Notes: generated by a model not told the origin, from the sequence alone. Counted from the stretch's first letter, positions 8,532-18,809 are shown. The stretch is 64,000 bases of DNA from Burkholderiaceae bacterium (GCA_016790175.1 JAEUPI010000217.1:1-64000); one strand, 5' to 3'. Numbers and translations: made by a program.

Positions 8532-9608
8532 ATGAGCGCCACGGCGCTGCGCGTCTACGGTGGGCCGCGCGCCCGCAGCGTGTTGCGCGAACGGGGCTTG
8601 CGCGCCGCAGACGTGCGCATGATCGCCGGTGCCGCCGGCGGGCCCAAGGGCCTGGCGCTCAATCCGCTGGACCGCTTCATATTCGCGCATTGGCTGCGCG
8701 ATGTCGGCCAGACCCTGCATCTGCTCGGATCGTCCATCGGCGCCTGGCGCATGGCCTGCGCCTGCACGCAAGACCCCGATGCGGCGCTGGTGCGGCTGGC
8801 CGAGGACTACATCGCGCAACGCTACGAGCACGCTCCGGGCAAACCGCCGACGCCATCGCACGTGAGCGCCGTATTTGCAGACACGCTGGCACGCACGCTG
8901 ACGCCACGGGCTGCCGAGGCACTGTCGCACCCGACGCGGCGGCTGCACGTCTTCACCAGCCGCGGGCGGGGTCTGCTGGCGCGGCCAGGCCAGCTGCGAA
9001 CGGCGCTCGGCTATCTCGGTGCGTTTGCTGCCAACGCGGTGCATCGACGCGCGATGGGGTCGATGCTCGAGCGCGTGGTCTTCAGCGACGCGCGCGAACC
9101 GATGCCGATCGCACTGCACGACTACCGCACACGCCATGCGGAGCTTTCGCCGCGCAATCTGGCGGCGACGATACTCGCGAGCTGCTCGATCCCGTTCTGG
9201 CTCGACGCCGTGACCGGGATCGACGGCGCGCCTTCGGGAGCGTACTGGGACGGCGGCATCACCGACTACCACCTGCATCTGAACTACGCGAGTCTCGGCG
9301 AGGGTCTGGTGCTGATGCCGCATTTCCAGCCGTCGCTGGTGCCGGGATGGCTGGACAAGCCGTTCTCGCGCCGCCACCGTGCCGGCGCGTCGCTCGACAA
9401 CGTGGTGCTGCTGGTGCCTGATGCGTCCTGGATCGCCCGGCTGCCGCGCGGCAAGCTCCCGGACCGCAGCGACTTCAGGCACCACGGCGACGACCATGCG
9501 GCGCGCGCGCGCGAATGGCGCATCGCGCTCGCCGAGAGCGAGCGCCTAGCCGAGGAGTTCGCTGCGCTGGTGCAGCAATCGCACGTCGAGGCCGAACCGC
9601 TCGTCTGA
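8532..9608 (+). CDS. Patatin-like phospholipase family protein
   Basis: A 358-residue protein with the patatin Ser-Asp dyad. The nucleophile elbow is GSSIG (Ser68) and the catalytic Asp is in WDGGITDY (Asp240). A glycine-rich oxyanion segment, GAAGGPKG, lies near residue 33. Patatins are lipid acyl hydrolases; no signal peptide is visible, so it probably acts in the cytoplasm or at the membrane. It is separated from the SDR by 100 bases that carry the inverted-repeat block. It may release fatty acids to feed the upstream acyl-CoA genes, but that link is only positional. Family confidence is good. Confidence 0.83.
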   Translation: MSATALRVYGGPRARSVLRERGLRAADVRMIAGAAGGPKGLALNPLDRFIFAHWLRDVGQTLHLLGSSIGAWRMACACTQDPDAALVRLAEDYIAQRYEHAPGKPPTPSHVSAVFADTLARTLTPRAAEALSHPTRRLHVFTSRGRGLLARPGQLRTALGYLGAFAANAVHRRAMGSMLERVVFSDAREPMPIALHDYRTRHAELSPRNLAATILASCSIPFWLDAVTGIDGAPSGAYWDGGITDYHLHLNYASLGEGLVLMPHFQPSLVPGWLDKPFSRRHRAGASLDNVVLLVPDASWIARLPRGKLPDRSDFRHHGDDHAARAREWRIALAESERLAEEFAALVQQSHVEAEPLV

Positions 9609-9784
9609 TCGGCCGCGCCGGCCGCCGCTGCGAAGGCAGCCGGTGCGCGGCGCGCATCCAGTCCGCCTGCCTCGGCGTATCAGCCGCCCAGACGCCCCGA
9701 CGCCATCGGCTGGTGGGGATGTCCGGAGGGCCGTCGCATCGTTCGTCGGCCATCGCCATCGTCACCGCAACGAGGATTCATCAC

Positions 9785-11434
9785 ATGCACACCATCACCT
9801 CACGTCGCAAGCGGCTGTTGCCGCTGGCCGCTGCGGCCGTCGCAGCTGTTGCCGGCATCGCCTCATCGCCGGCTCAGGCATCCAGCCACCGTGAAGCGCC
9901 GTACATCACCACGCAGCCCAAGGTCGACGGCACCGACTTCTACATGTTCGCGAGCTACGAGGCCGGCCGCAACGGCTATGTGACACTGATCGCCAACTAC
10001 CAGCCGCTGCAGGCGCCATACGGCGGGCCGAACTACTTCTCGATGGATCCGAACGCGCTGTACGAGATCCACGTCGACAATAACGGCGACGCGAAGGAAG
10101 ACATCAGCTTCCAGTTCCGCTTCAAGAACAACTTCAAGGGCATCACGCTGCCGATCGGCGGCACCGATGTGGCGATCCCGCTGATTCAGGCCGGGCAGGT
10201 GACCGAGCGCAACGCGCCGGCGCTCAATCTCAACGAGACCTACACGGTCGATGTCGTGCGCGGCGACCGCCGTGCGGGCCGGCGCGCAGCGATCACGAAT
10301 GCGAGCGGCGGCGGTTCCACGTTCGACAAGCCGGTGGACAACATCGGCACGAAGACGATTCCCGACTACGAAGGCTACGCAGCGAAGCACATCTATTCGG
10401 TCAACATCCCCGAGTGCGGTCAACCGGCGAAACTGTTCGTCGGTCAGCGCAAGGAGGCGTTCGCGGTCAACCTCGGCACGATCTTCGACCTGGTGAACGC
10501 GCCGCTCGCGGTGATCACGAATCCCGCAAACATCAATGCGGCGCCGAACATCATCGACGATGCGAACGTCACCACGCTGGCGCTGGAGGTGCACAAGAGC
10601 TGCCTCACGCAAGGCAGCGAGCCGGTGATCGGTGGCTGGACCACGGCTAGCCTGCGCCAGGGCATGTTGCTGAACCCGCAGCCGAAGAAGGGCCATCAGA
10701 CCACGGCGATCGTCGGCGGCGCCTGGGTGCAGGTGTCGCGGCTGGGGCAGCCCCTCGTCAACGAGGTGGTGATCGGCCTGCCTGACAAGGATCGCTTCAA
10801 CGGCTCCAAGCCGAAGGACGATCTGCAGTTCGCGAGCTACGTCACCAATCCCACCTTCCCGCGTTTGCTCGAGGTGGCGCTCGGCGTGCCGGCCGGCGGC
10901 GCCGCGCCGCAGAACTTTCCGCGCACCGACCTCGCCAATGTGTTCCTCTCCGGCATTGCCGGCGTCAACAAGCCGGCCAACGTGGTGCCGTCGGAGATGC
11001 TGCGCCTGAACACGGCGATTCCTGCGGTGCCGTTCGCGCAGCAGAACCGGCTCGGCGTGGCGGGCGAACTGCTGCGCGTGGGCGGCGCGGCCAACCTGGC
11101 GCAAGCTGTCGATCTGGCAGGCTTTCCGAATGGGCGCCGACCGAAGGACGACATCGTCGACATCGCGCTCGTCGCGGTGGCCGGTGGGCTGTGCGTGCTG
11201 AACAGCAATGCCTCGCTCGCCGCTTTGCAGCCGGCGGACAACAACAACGTGCTCGGCCTCAACACCTTCACGATCCCCGGTTCGCCCGCGACGACGCTGA
11301 GCTCGGAGTGTCGGCTCGGCAAGGTGCCGCTCGGTGCGACCTCGGCGGCGCTGCACGACGCGGTGGACCAGGCGGTGGTGCCGCTGTTGCCGGGATTCCC
11401 CTATCTCTTCACGCCGACACCCGGCGCCCGCTGA
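9785..11434 (+). CDS. Exported DUF4331 domain protein
   Basis: A 549-residue protein. A basic N-terminus and an alanine-rich core (residues 8-30) ending in AQA at 30-32 form a signal peptide, and the mature protein opens with SSHREAP, the hallmark of DUF4331. The start is ATG 9785, chosen because GAGG lies nine bases upstream and the signal peptide begins there; the frame is open further upstream but without homology. DUF4331 proteins are exported or periplasmic and have no established function. The mature part holds repeated Asp/Asn-rich beta segments (HVDNNGDAKEDISF). It is followed after 13 bases by a small lipoprotein gene, and the two probably form an operon. Confidence 0.85.
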   Translation: MHTITSRRKRLLPLAAAAVAAVAGIASSPAQASSHREAPYITTQPKVDGTDFYMFASYEAGRNGYVTLIANYQPLQAPYGGPNYFSMDPNALYEIHVDNNGDAKEDISFQFRFKNNFKGITLPIGGTDVAIPLIQAGQVTERNAPALNLNETYTVDVVRGDRRAGRRAAITNASGGGSTFDKPVDNIGTKTIPDYEGYAAKHIYSVNIPECGQPAKLFVGQRKEAFAVNLGTIFDLVNAPLAVITNPANINAAPNIIDDANVTTLALEVHKSCLTQGSEPVIGGWTTASLRQGMLLNPQPKKGHQTTAIVGGAWVQVSRLGQPLVNEVVIGLPDKDRFNGSKPKDDLQFASYVTNPTFPRLLEVALGVPAGGAAPQNFPRTDLANVFLSGIAGVNKPANVVPSEMLRLNTAIPAVPFAQQNRLGVAGELLRVGGAANLAQAVDLAGFPNGRRPKDDIVDIALVAVAGGLCVLNSNASLAALQPADNNNVLGLNTFTIPGSPATTLSSECRLGKVPLGATSAALHDAVDQAVVPLLPGFPYLFTPTPGAR

Positions 11435-11447
11435 AGGAGGCCGCGAC

Positions 11448-11711
11448 ATGACCACTCTTCGTCATGCACTGGTCGCCATCGCCGCGGCGGGCCTGTTCGC
11501 GGGTTGCGGTGGCGGTGGCACCAACGACCCGGCGCCGCAGGCCGACCCGTTGGAGGCGGTGCCGGCCGAGGCGACGCAAAGCGCGCCGGCGATGGTGTCG
11601 TATCTTGCGACGCTGTCGCAGATGCTGGCCGAGGCGCGCGAAGCCATCGATCTGTCGGCGCTCGGATCGCTCTTCACGAGCGACACCACCGAGCCCGAAA
11701 GCGTGCAATAG
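11448..11711 (+). CDS. Small putative lipoprotein downstream of DUF4331
   Basis: An 87-residue protein of no recognised family. A short hydrophobic N-terminus ends in LFAGC (Cys20), followed by a glycine run, which fits a signal peptidase II lipobox (Phe at -3 is tolerated but not ideal). The remaining 65 residues are acidic and Ala-rich, with a predicted helix (VSYLATLSQMLAEAREAI). A strong GAAGGAGG ribosome site overlaps the end of DUF4331 and supports ATG 11448. It is probably co-expressed with, and may partner or anchor, the exported DUF4331 protein. No function can be assigned. Confidence 0.7.
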   Translation: MTTLRHALVAIAAAGLFAGCGGGGTNDPAPQADPLEAVPAEATQSAPAMVSYLATLSQMLAEAREAIDLSALGSLFTSDTTEPESVQ

Positions 11712-11785
11712 GCAAGGGCGACGCCGGGTTTGCCGGTGACCGTGTCTGCGCCGCGGACCGTCTACCGGACCGCGGCGCTTGCGCC

Positions 11786-11791
11786 TACAAT
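11786..11791 (+). promoter_or_regulatory. Candidate -10 box for the thrS operon leader
   Basis: TACAAT matches the sigma-70 -10 consensus in five of six positions and lies 176 bases before thrS. No good -35 is seen at 16-18 bases, so the call rests on the -10 alone. A start near 11798 would include the mini-ORF and the terminator hairpin in the leader RNA. Confidence 0.35.
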
Positions 11792-11830
11792 TGGGGCTTC
11801 TCTGACGAACAAGGAACGGGGAAAGGCACC

Positions 11831-11875
11831 ATGGTTATGACACCGCGAACGTTCGGCGCTTGCTCCCAAGCCTGA
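11831..11875 (+). CDS. Possible leader peptide of the thrS operon (14 codons)
   Basis: A mini-ORF reading [14 protein letters not shown], with a purine-rich GGGGAAAGG six bases upstream of its ATG, located between the candidate promoter and the terminator-like hairpin before thrS. It contains two threonine codons (ACA, ACG), fewer than a classical attenuator would have. It could couple ribosome movement to the hairpin, or be incidental. No homology evidence was available. Confidence 0.3.
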   Translation: MVMTPRTFGACSQA

Positions 11876-11919
11876 TCGGCCGCGCGATCTCGACCACCGT
11901 TTTCCGTCACCCCCACACC

Positions 11920-11946
11920 AAAGCGCGGTTCCCCCCGCGCTTTTTT
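11920..11946 (+). terminator. Intrinsic terminator / attenuator in the thrS leader
   Basis: AAAGCGCGG (11920-11928) pairs perfectly with CCGCGCTTT (11935-11943) around a six-base loop, and the T run extends to 11946. The thrS ATG is only 20 bases further on. With the -10 box and mini-ORF upstream it looks like a leader attenuator, but it could also end transcription from the lipoprotein gene. Confidence 0.75.
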
Positions 11947-11966
11947 GTTGCCTCCGCGAGTTGCCC

Positions 11967-13886
11967 ATGATCACGATCACATTGCCCGATGGCGCGACGA
12001 AGCAGTTCGCGCAGCCACCCACGGTTGCCGACGTGGCCGCGTCGATCGGCGCTGGCCTGGCCAAGGCCGCGCTGGCGGGCCGCGTGGGCACCGGCGCGTC
12101 GGCGCGCCTGGTCGACACGAGCCACCGGATCGAGGCCGATACGGTGCTGGCGATCGTGACCGACAAGGAGCCCGACGGCCTTGCGATCCTGCGCCACTCG
12201 ACGGCGCACCTGCTCGCCTATGCGGTGAAGGAGCTGTTTCCCGATGCCCAGGTCACGATCGGCCCGGTGATCGACAACGGCTTCTACTACGACTTCTCCT
12301 ATCGGCGGCCCTTCACGCCGGAGGACCTGGCCGCGATCGAGGCCAAGATGACCGAGCTCGCCAGGCTCGACGAGCCGGTCCAGCGCGAGGAGATGCCGCG
12401 CGACGACGCGGTGAAGCACTTCCTGGACATGGGCGAGAAGTACAAGGCCGAGATCATTGCCGGCATCCCTGCTGGCGAGCCGATCGGCCTGTACCGCGAG
12501 GGCCGTTTCGTCGATCTGTGCCGCGGCCCCCATGTGCCGCGCACGGGCCGGCTCAAGCATTTCAAGCTGATGAAGGTGGCCGGTGCCTACTGGCGCGGCG
12601 ATCATCGCAACGAGATGCTCCAGCGCATCTACGGCACCTCCTGGGCGTCCAAGGACGAACTGCAGAACTACCTCACGATGCTCGAGGAGGCCGAAAAGCG
12701 CGACCATCGTCGCCTGGGCCGGGAACTCGACCTGTTCCACATCGACGATCACTCGCCGGGCACGGTGTTCTGGCACCCCAGGGGCTGGATCGTCTGGCAG
12801 GAGGTGGAGCAGTACATGCGCCGTGTCTATCGCGACAACGGCTATCTGGAGGTCAAGGGCCCGCAGATCCTCGACCAGGGCCTGTGGGAGAAAACCGGTC
12901 ACTGGGACAAGTACCGCGAGAACATGTTCGTGACCGAGTCGGAGAAGCGCGACTACGCGCTCAAGCCGATGAACTGCCCCGGCCACATCCTGATCTTCAA
13001 GCAGGGCATCAAGAGCTATCGCGATCTGCCGTTGCGCTACGGCGAGTTCGGTCAGTGCCATCGCAACGAGCCCACCGGCGGCCTGCACGGCATCATGCGT
13101 GTGCGCGGGTTCACGCAGGACGACGGCCACATCTTCTGCACCGAAGCCATGATCCAGTCCGAGGTCACGGCGTTCACGACGCTGCTGCAGAAGGTCTACC
13201 GGGATTTCGGCTTCACCGAGATTCTCTACAAGCTCTCGACGCGACCCGAAAAGCGCATCGGAACCGATGAAAGCTGGGACAGGGCCGAGGCGGCGCTGGC
13301 CAGCGGGCTGAAGGCCTCGGGCTGCGAGTACGAGTTGCTGCCGGGCGAGGGGGCCTTCTACGGACCCAAGATCGAGTACACGCTCAAGGACGCACTGGGC
13401 CGCCCCTGGCAATGCGGCACCATGCAGGTCGACCCCAACATGCCCGAGCGCCTGGACGCCGAATTCGTGGGCGAGGACGGCTCGCGCCACCGACCGGTCA
13501 TGCTGCATCGGGCCATCGTGGGCAGCCTGGAGCGCTTTATCGGGATACTGATCGAGCAGCACGCCGGCGCGCTGCCCGCCTGGCTGGCGCCGGTGCAGGT
13601 GGTGGTGGCCTGCATCACCGACGCCCAGGCTGGCTACGCCGACGAGGTTGTGAAAACACTGAAAAAACAAGGAGTTAGAGCGCAGGCCGATTTGCGCAAC
13701 GAGAAAATCACCTATAAAATCCGCGAGCATTCGCTGCAAAAGGTTCCGTACATCCTGGTCGTTGGCGACAAGGAGAAGGCAGGCGGGGCCGTTTCGGTGC
13801 GCGCACGAGGCAACAACGACCTCGGTGTGATGACCGTCGCAGACTTCTCGCAGAAGATCGCAGACGACATCGACCGCAAGGCTTGA
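11967..13886 (+). CDS. thrS: Threonyl-tRNA synthetase
   Basis: A 639-residue class II synthetase that charges tRNA-Thr. Domains in order: TGS (1-60, ITLPDGA), the editing domain with [15 protein letters not shown] and [10 protein letters not shown], the catalytic core with MNCPGH and the motif-2 region [15 protein letters not shown], and the C-terminal anticodon-binding domain ending in [11 protein letters not shown]. Length is normal for the family. ATG 11967 is preferred; an in-frame TTG six bases upstream is possible but would add only two residues. The last ~100 residues (from 13650) are locally less GC-rich. It is the first gene of the classic thrS-infC-rpmI-rplT-pheST-ihfA operon and lies directly behind a terminator-like hairpin. 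Confidence 0.97.
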   Translation: MITITLPDGATKQFAQPPTVADVAASIGAGLAKAALAGRVGTGASARLVDTSHRIEADTVLAIVTDKEPDGLAILRHSTAHLLAYAVKELFPDAQVTIGPVIDNGFYYDFSYRRPFTPEDLAAIEAKMTELARLDEPVQREEMPRDDAVKHFLDMGEKYKAEIIAGIPAGEPIGLYREGRFVDLCRGPHVPRTGRLKHFKLMKVAGAYWRGDHRNEMLQRIYGTSWASKDELQNYLTMLEEAEKRDHRRLGRELDLFHIDDHSPGTVFWHPRGWIVWQEVEQYMRRVYRDNGYLEVKGPQILDQGLWEKTGHWDKYRENMFVTESEKRDYALKPMNCPGHILIFKQGIKSYRDLPLRYGEFGQCHRNEPTGGLHGIMRVRGFTQDDGHIFCTEAMIQSEVTAFTTLLQKVYRDFGFTEILYKLSTRPEKRIGTDESWDRAEAALASGLKASGCEYELLPGEGAFYGPKIEYTLKDALGRPWQCGTMQVDPNMPERLDAEFVGEDGSRHRPVMLHRAIVGSLERFIGILIEQHAGALPAWLAPVQVVVACITDAQAGYADEVVKTLKKQGVRAQADLRNEKITYKIREHSLQKVPYILVVGDKEKAGGAVSVRARGNNDLGVMTVADFSQKIADDIDRKA

Positions 13887-13956
13887 GCCTTCGGCGCGCA
13901 TTTGGTCTTGTTGTCGGCCCGTTTCCTGCCCGAGGGTCGTTGAAGGGGTCAGCACC

Positions 13957-14505
13957 ATCGCTACATTTCTGGACCGTCGTATTCCGAACGCCGAGCGCAA
14001 GCACCGGCTCAATCGCGAGATCACAGCACCTCAGGTGCGGTTGAACGGCCCCGAGAACGAACCGCTCGGCGTCGTGAGTCTGATGGAGGCCTTGCGGCTG
14101 TCCGGCGAGTACGACGTGGACCTGGTCGAGATCGCACCGACCGCCGATCCTCCTGTGTGCCGTTTGATGGACTACGGCAAGTTCAAGTACCAGGAGCAGA
14201 AGAAGGCGGCCGAAGCCAAGTCGAAGCAGAAGATCATCGAGGTCAAGGAGGTCAAGTTCCGTCCGGGCACGGACGAAGGCGACTACCTGATCAAGATGCG
14301 CAACCTGCGCCGCTTCATCGCCGATGACGGTGACAAGGGCAAGGTGACGCTGCGCTTCCGCGGGCGGGAGATCACGCACCAGGAGATCGGCATGCGATTG
14401 CTCGAGCGCATCCGCGACGAACTGGCCGATGTGGCCGTCGTGGAGCACATGCCCAAGCTCGAAGGCCGCCAGATGGTGATGGTGCTCGCACCGAAGAAGA
14501 AGTAG
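13957..14505 (+). CDS. infC: Translation initiation factor IF-3 (rare ATC start)
   Basis: A 182-residue IF-3, which prevents premature joining of the ribosomal subunits and checks the start codon. The conserved opening [12 protein letters not shown] lies upstream of the first in-frame ATG, GTG or TTG, so the start must be a rare codon. ATC at 13957 follows GAAGGGG by 8-9 bases and gives the protein start [17 protein letters not shown]. coli infC also uses a rare codon (AUU), through which IF-3 represses its own translation; the same control is inferred here. A CTG at 13969 is an alternative. The N-domain, the Lys-rich linker (near [16 protein letters not shown]) and the C-domain ending in VMVLAPKKK are complete. 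Confidence 0.93.
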   Translation: MATFLDRRIPNAERKHRLNREITAPQVRLNGPENEPLGVVSLMEALRLSGEYDVDLVEIAPTADPPVCRLMDYGKFKYQEQKKAAEAKSKQKIIEVKEVKFRPGTDEGDYLIKMRNLRRFIADDGDKGKVTLRFRGREITHQEIGMRLLERIRDELADVAVVEHMPKLEGRQMVMVLAPKKK

Positions 14506-14639
14506 GAACGATTCGAACCCGTTTGATCCGCGCTGCGGTCTGGTCGCCGCAGCGCCGGAGTCAAGAAGCCACCGCAGGCTTCACCAAGTGGATCACGGCC
14601 CGTGAGCCCGCCTGCGGCAGCACACCAGAAGGAGCAGTC

Positions 14640-14843
14640 ATGCCCAAGATGAAGACCAAGAAGAGCGCGGCCAAGCGGTTCCGCGTGCGGCCCGGAGGCA
14701 CCGTCAAGCGCGGTCAGGCGTACAAGCGCCACATCCTCACGAAGAAGTCCACCACACGCAAGCGCCATCTGCGCGGCGCGGCCAACGTGCACGACACGAA
14801 CATGGGCCACGTCGCCGCGATGATGCCGTTCGCCGGCCTGTGA
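14640..14843 (+). CDS. rpmI: 50S ribosomal protein L35
   Basis: A 67-residue, very basic protein. [14 protein letters not shown] at the N-terminus and a Lys/Arg-rich centre ([16 protein letters not shown]) are diagnostic of bL35. The ribosome site AGAAGGAG lies seven bases before ATG 14640. It sits between infC and rplT; in E. coli L20 represses rpmI-rplT translation, but no such pseudoknot was identified here. The 134 bases before it hold no other gene. Confidence 0.96.
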   Translation: MPKMKTKKSAAKRFRVRPGGTVKRGQAYKRHILTKKSTTRKRHLRGAANVHDTNMGHVAAMMPFAGL

Positions 14844-14875
14844 CCGACACCCACGCACGATAAGGAGCAAACCAC

Positions 14876-15232
14876 ATGCCTCGCGTCAAACGTGGTGTCA
14901 CTGCACACGCCCGACACAAGAAGGTGCTGGCCCAGGCCAAGGGCTTCCGCGGTCGTCGCAAGAACGTCTTCCGCATCGCCAAGCAGGCGGTGATGAAGGC
15001 GGGCCAGTATGCCTATCGCGACCGTCGCACCCGCAAGCGCGTATTCCGCCAGCTGTGGATCGCGCGCATCAACGCGGCGGCGCGTGAGGCCGGGCTGACC
15101 TACAGCCGCTTCATGGCGGGCATGAAGAAGGCGTCGATCGACATCGATCGCAAGATGCTTGCCGAGCTCGCCGTCAACGATCCTGCGGCGTTTGGCAGCA
15201 TCGTCGCGAAGGTGAAGGCCCAGCTCGCCTGA
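14876..15232 (+). CDS. rplT: 50S ribosomal protein L20
   Basis: A 118-residue bL20. [18 protein letters not shown] and the [19 protein letters not shown] region are typical of the family, as are the normal length and the basic N-terminal extension that threads into 23S rRNA during 50S assembly. A strong AAGGAG site precedes ATG 14876. The gene is followed by a strong terminator-like hairpin before pheS, so ribosomal-protein and synthetase expression can be set separately. Confidence 0.97.
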   Translation: MPRVKRGVTAHARHKKVLAQAKGFRGRRKNVFRIAKQAVMKAGQYAYRDRRTRKRVFRQLWIARINAAAREAGLTYSRFMAGMKKASIDIDRKMLAELAVNDPAAFGSIVAKVKAQLA

Positions 15233-15272
15233 TGTGCCTGCGCCCGCGGTCCGGGCGCACCCTCAACAGCCT

Positions 15273-15305
15273 GGCAGGCCGTCACCTCGAGACGGCCTGC
15301 CTTTT
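15273..15305 (+). terminator. Intrinsic terminator / attenuator between rplT and pheS
   Basis: GGCAGGCCGTC (15273-15283) pairs perfectly with GACGGCCTGCC (15291-15301) across a seven-base loop, followed by TTTTT. It lies 28 bases before the pheS start. In E. coli pheST is attenuated in the same place, but no Phe-rich leader peptide is visible here, so it may simply be a partial terminator. Confidence 0.8.
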
Positions 15306-15332
15306 TCTCGTTCGCATTCATTGCCGCGACCC

Positions 15333-16376
15333 ATGGACGATCTGGAACAACTGGTCGAACGCGCCGAGCGCGAGTTCGGCGCCGCGCCCACGCCGGCAGA
15401 ACTGGAGAATGCCAAGGCGCGTTTCCTCGGCAAGGCCGGGTCGGTCACCGAACTGCTGAAGCAGCTGGCCGCGCTGACTCCCGAGCAGAAGAAGACGCGG
15501 GGCGCACAGATCAACCAGACCAAGCAGCGCATCGAATCGGCGCTGCTGGCGCGTCGTCAGGCGCTGGCGGACGCCGAACTCGATGCCCAGCTGCGTGCCG
15601 AGGCGCTCGACGTCACGCTGCCGGGCCGCCGTCGCGGCGGCGGCGGACTGCATCCGGTCTCGCGAACGATGGAGCGTATCGAGGCGATCTTCGCGTCGAT
15701 GGGCTTCGAGGTGGCCGACGGGCCCGAGATCGAGACCGACTGGATGAGCTTCACGGCGCTGAACAATCCGGAGAATCATCCGGCGCGCTCGATGCAGGAC
15801 ACGTTCTACGTCGACCTGAAGGACGAAGGCGGCCGCTGGCTCAACCTGCGCCCGCACACATCGCCGATGCAGGTGCGGCACGCGCGCGCGCACGCTGCAC
15901 GCTACAAGGGCTGCGACCCGATGCCCGATATCCGAGTCATCGCACCTGGGCGCACCTATCGCGTCGACAGCGATGCCACGCATTCGCCGATGTTTCACCA
16001 GTGCGAAGGCCTGTGGATCGGGCAGAACGTGAGCTTCAAGGACCTGAAGGTCGTGTTCACCCAGTTCTGTCGGCTCTTCTTCGAAAGCGACGATCTGCAG
16101 CTGCGATTCCGGCCCTCGTTCTTCCCGTTCACCGAGCCTTCGGCGGAGATCGACATTGCGTTCGGCAGCGGCCCGCTGCGGGGCCGGTGGCTCGAGGTCT
16201 CGGGATCCGGACAGGTGCACCCGAACGTCGTGCGCAACTTCGGCCTCGACCCTGAGCGTTACATCGGCTTCGCCTTCGGCATGGGCGCCGAGCGGCTGGC
16301 GATGCTGCGTTATGGCGTCGACGACATGCGCCTCTTCTTCGAAGGTGACCAGCGCTTTCTCGCCCAGTTCAATTGA
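15333..16376 (+). CDS. pheS: Phenylalanyl-tRNA synthetase alpha subunit
   Basis: A 347-residue catalytic subunit of the alpha2-beta2 enzyme that charges tRNA-Phe. The N-terminal coiled-coil (residues 1-90) is followed by the class II core with [25 protein letters not shown], the [10 protein letters not shown] region, and motif 3 [21 protein letters not shown] 15333 gives [12 protein letters not shown], the usual opening; the frame is open further upstream but contains the terminator. It is followed by pheT after 21 bases. Confidence 0.97.
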   Translation: MDDLEQLVERAEREFGAAPTPAELENAKARFLGKAGSVTELLKQLAALTPEQKKTRGAQINQTKQRIESALLARRQALADAELDAQLRAEALDVTLPGRRRGGGGLHPVSRTMERIEAIFASMGFEVADGPEIETDWMSFTALNNPENHPARSMQDTFYVDLKDEGGRWLNLRPHTSPMQVRHARAHAARYKGCDPMPDIRVIAPGRTYRVDSDATHSPMFHQCEGLWIGQNVSFKDLKVVFTQFCRLFFESDDLQLRFRPSFFPFTEPSAEIDIAFGSGPLRGRWLEVSGSGQVHPNVVRNFGLDPERYIGFAFGMGAERLAMLRYGVDDMRLFFEGDQRFLAQFN

Positions 16377-16397
16377 ACGCGTCTCGCACGATCGAAC

Positions 16398-18809
16398 ATG
16401 CAATTTCCTGAATCCTGGCTGCGCGAGTTCTGCGATCCGCCGCTGTCGAGCGAGGCGTTGGCCGATCTGCTGACGATGTCCGGCCTCGAGGTGGAAAGCC
16501 TCGACCCGGTGGCGCCCCCCTTCGGCGGTGTGATCGTGGGCGAGATCGTCGAGGCCGAGCCGCACCCGAACGCGGACCGTCTGCGCGTGTGCCGCGTGAA
16601 TGCAGGCGCCCATTCGAAAGACGGCCTGCTGCAGATCGTCTGCGGCGCGCCGAACGCGCGTGTCGGCCTGAAGGCGCCGCTGGCGTTGGTGGGCGCGCAG
16701 CTGCCGCCGGGCGAGGACGGCAAGCCGTTCGAGATCAAGAAGGGCGTGCTGCGCGGCGTGGAAAGCGCCGGCATGCTGTGTTCGGCGCGCGAACTTGGGC
16801 TGAGCGAAGACCACGGCGGATTGCTCGAGCTCGATGCCGATGCGAAGGTCGGCACCGACCTGCGGCAGGCGCTGGCACTCGACGACCGCCTGTTCACGCT
16901 CAAGCTCACACCGAACCTCGCGCACTGCCTGTCGGTGTTCGGCGTCGCGCGTGAGGTCGCGGCACTGACCGGCGCGCCGTTGCGTCTGGCCGCGATTGTT
17001 CCGGTAAAGCCGGTACACGATCAGACGCTGCCGGTCCGGGTGGAGGCCACCGACCTGTGCGGTCGGTTCTCGGGTCGCATCGTGCGGGGCGTGAATACGC
17101 GTGCCCGAACGCCGGCGTGGATGGTCGACCGCCTGGCACGCTGCGGGCAGCGATCGGTGAGCGCGCTGGTGGACATCTCGAACTACGTGATGTTCGAGTT
17201 CGGTCGGCCTTCGCATATCTTCGATCTCGACAGGATCCACGACGGACTCGTGGTCCGCTGGGCGCGCACGGGCGAGTCGTTGAAGCTGCTGAACGGCGAG
17301 ACGATCACGCTGGATCCGACTGTCGGCGTCATTGCCGACAGCCGGTCGGTGGAGTCGCTGGCGGGGATCATGGGCGGTGACGCCACCGCCGTGTCGGACG
17401 ACACCCGGAACGTCTACGTGGAAGCCGCCTTCTGGTGGCCCGATGCGGTATCCGGGCGGTCCCGCCGCTACAACTTCAGCACCGATGCGGGTCATCGTTT
17501 CGAGCGAGGTGTCGATCCGCAGCTCACCGTCGAGCACATCGAGCGCATCACGCAGCTGATCCTCGACATCTGTGGCGGCGAGGCCGGCCCGATCGACGAC
17601 CAGAAACCACACATGCCGCAACACAAGCCGGTGACGCTGCGCGTGGCGCGTGCGGCCAAGGTGATCGGCATGCCGCTCGACCAAGCCACCTGCGCGGGTG
17701 TGTTCAAGCGCCTGGGGCTGGTGTTCAGCGAGCAGCCCGGGATCATTTCGGTCACGCCGCCCAGCTGGCGCTTCGACCTGCGGATCGAGGAGGATCTGAT
17801 CGAAGAGGTCGCCCGCGTCGTCGGCTACGACAAGCTACCCGACAGCCCGCCGCTGGCACCGCTTCAGCCGCTGCGCCCGATCGAGGCGCAGCGCAGCGCC
17901 TATTCGGTGCGTCATGCCATGGCCGACCTGGGCTACCAGGAGATCATCAGCTTCAGTTTCGTCGAGGAGCGCTGGGAGCGCGAACTGGCCGGTAACGCCG
18001 ATCCGATCCGCGTGCTCAATCCGATCGCCGCGCCACTGGCCGTGATGCGCTCCAGCCTGATCGGCAGCCTGATCGCGACGCTGAGTCACAACCTGGCGCG
18101 CAAGGCCGATCGTGTGCGGCTGTTCGAAATCGGCCGGGTATTCAGACGCGACACCACCGTGCCCGACAGCGAGTTCACGGTTGCAGGCCTGGCCCAACCG
18201 ACGTTGCTGGGCGCATTGGCCTATGGGCCAGTCGTGCCCGCGCAATGGGGGCAGGCCGACCGGCGGGTGGATCTCTTCGACGTGAAAGGCGATCTGGAGG
18301 ATCTGTTCGCGCCGCGACGACTGGCGTTCCGACCTGCAGGGCATCCCGTGCTGCACCCCGGGCGCAGTGCGGAGATCTGGCTGGGTGAGCGCTGCATCGG
18401 CCTCGTCGGCGAGCTTCATCCACGCTGGCGCCAGCAGTACGAACTCGCACACGCACCGGTGCTGTTCGAACTCGATCTGGAGGCCGTTCGCGAACGTGAG
18501 GTGCCGGCCTGCCAGCCGCTGCCGCGACATCAACCGGTCACCCGCGACCTTGCGTTCGTGGTCGGCGCATCGGCAAGCCACGACAAACTGATTGCTGCGC
18601 TGCTCGATGACCCCAACCGGTTGGTGCGCAAGGCGACCTTGTTCGATGTCTACCGGGGTGCCGGCGCAACACCCGGTGAACACAGTATGGCAGTGCGGCT
18701 GGAACTGCTCGACGATGAGGCGAGCTTGACCGACGAGCGCATCGCCGCGGCGCTTCAGGCGGCGCGCGAACGGGCCGAGCGCCGCGTTGGCGCACGACTT
18801 CGCGGCTGA
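16398..18809 (+). CDS. pheT: Phenylalanyl-tRNA synthetase beta subunit
   Basis: An 803-residue subunit with the full domain set: the tRNA-binding EMAP-like domain (about residues 40-150), the B3/B4 editing domain, B5, a catalytic-like module and the C-terminal anticodon-binding FDX-ACB domain (near residues 705-803, [12 protein letters not shown]). It partners PheS to recognise tRNA-Phe and edits mischarged Tyr. Length matches E. coli PheT (795). The start ATG opens with [11 protein letters not shown], the normal family start. It ends 26 bases before ihfA. Confidence 0.97.
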   Translation: MQFPESWLREFCDPPLSSEALADLLTMSGLEVESLDPVAPPFGGVIVGEIVEAEPHPNADRLRVCRVNAGAHSKDGLLQIVCGAPNARVGLKAPLALVGAQLPPGEDGKPFEIKKGVLRGVESAGMLCSARELGLSEDHGGLLELDADAKVGTDLRQALALDDRLFTLKLTPNLAHCLSVFGVAREVAALTGAPLRLAAIVPVKPVHDQTLPVRVEATDLCGRFSGRIVRGVNTRARTPAWMVDRLARCGQRSVSALVDISNYVMFEFGRPSHIFDLDRIHDGLVVRWARTGESLKLLNGETITLDPTVGVIADSRSVESLAGIMGGDATAVSDDTRNVYVEAAFWWPDAVSGRSRRYNFSTDAGHRFERGVDPQLTVEHIERITQLILDICGGEAGPIDDQKPHMPQHKPVTLRVARAAKVIGMPLDQATCAGVFKRLGLVFSEQPGIISVTPPSWRFDLRIEEDLIEEVARVVGYDKLPDSPPLAPLQPLRPIEAQRSAYSVRHAMADLGYQEIISFSFVEERWERELAGNADPIRVLNPIAAPLAVMRSSLIGSLIATLSHNLARKADRVRLFEIGRVFRRDTTVPDSEFTVAGLAQPTLLGALAYGPVVPAQWGQADRRVDLFDVKGDLEDLFAPRRLAFRPAGHPVLHPGRSAEIWLGERCIGLVGELHPRWRQQYELAHAPVLFELDLEAVREREVPACQPLPRHQPVTRDLAFVVGASASHDKLIAALLDDPNRLVRKATLFDVYRGAGATPGEHSMAVRLELLDDEASLTDERIAAALQAARERAERRVGARLRG

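Noticed and set aside
14035..14505. infC starting at the first in-frame GTG
   Set aside because: This would remove the conserved [12 protein letters not shown] start of IF-3; the ATC at 13957 with its ribosome site is better.
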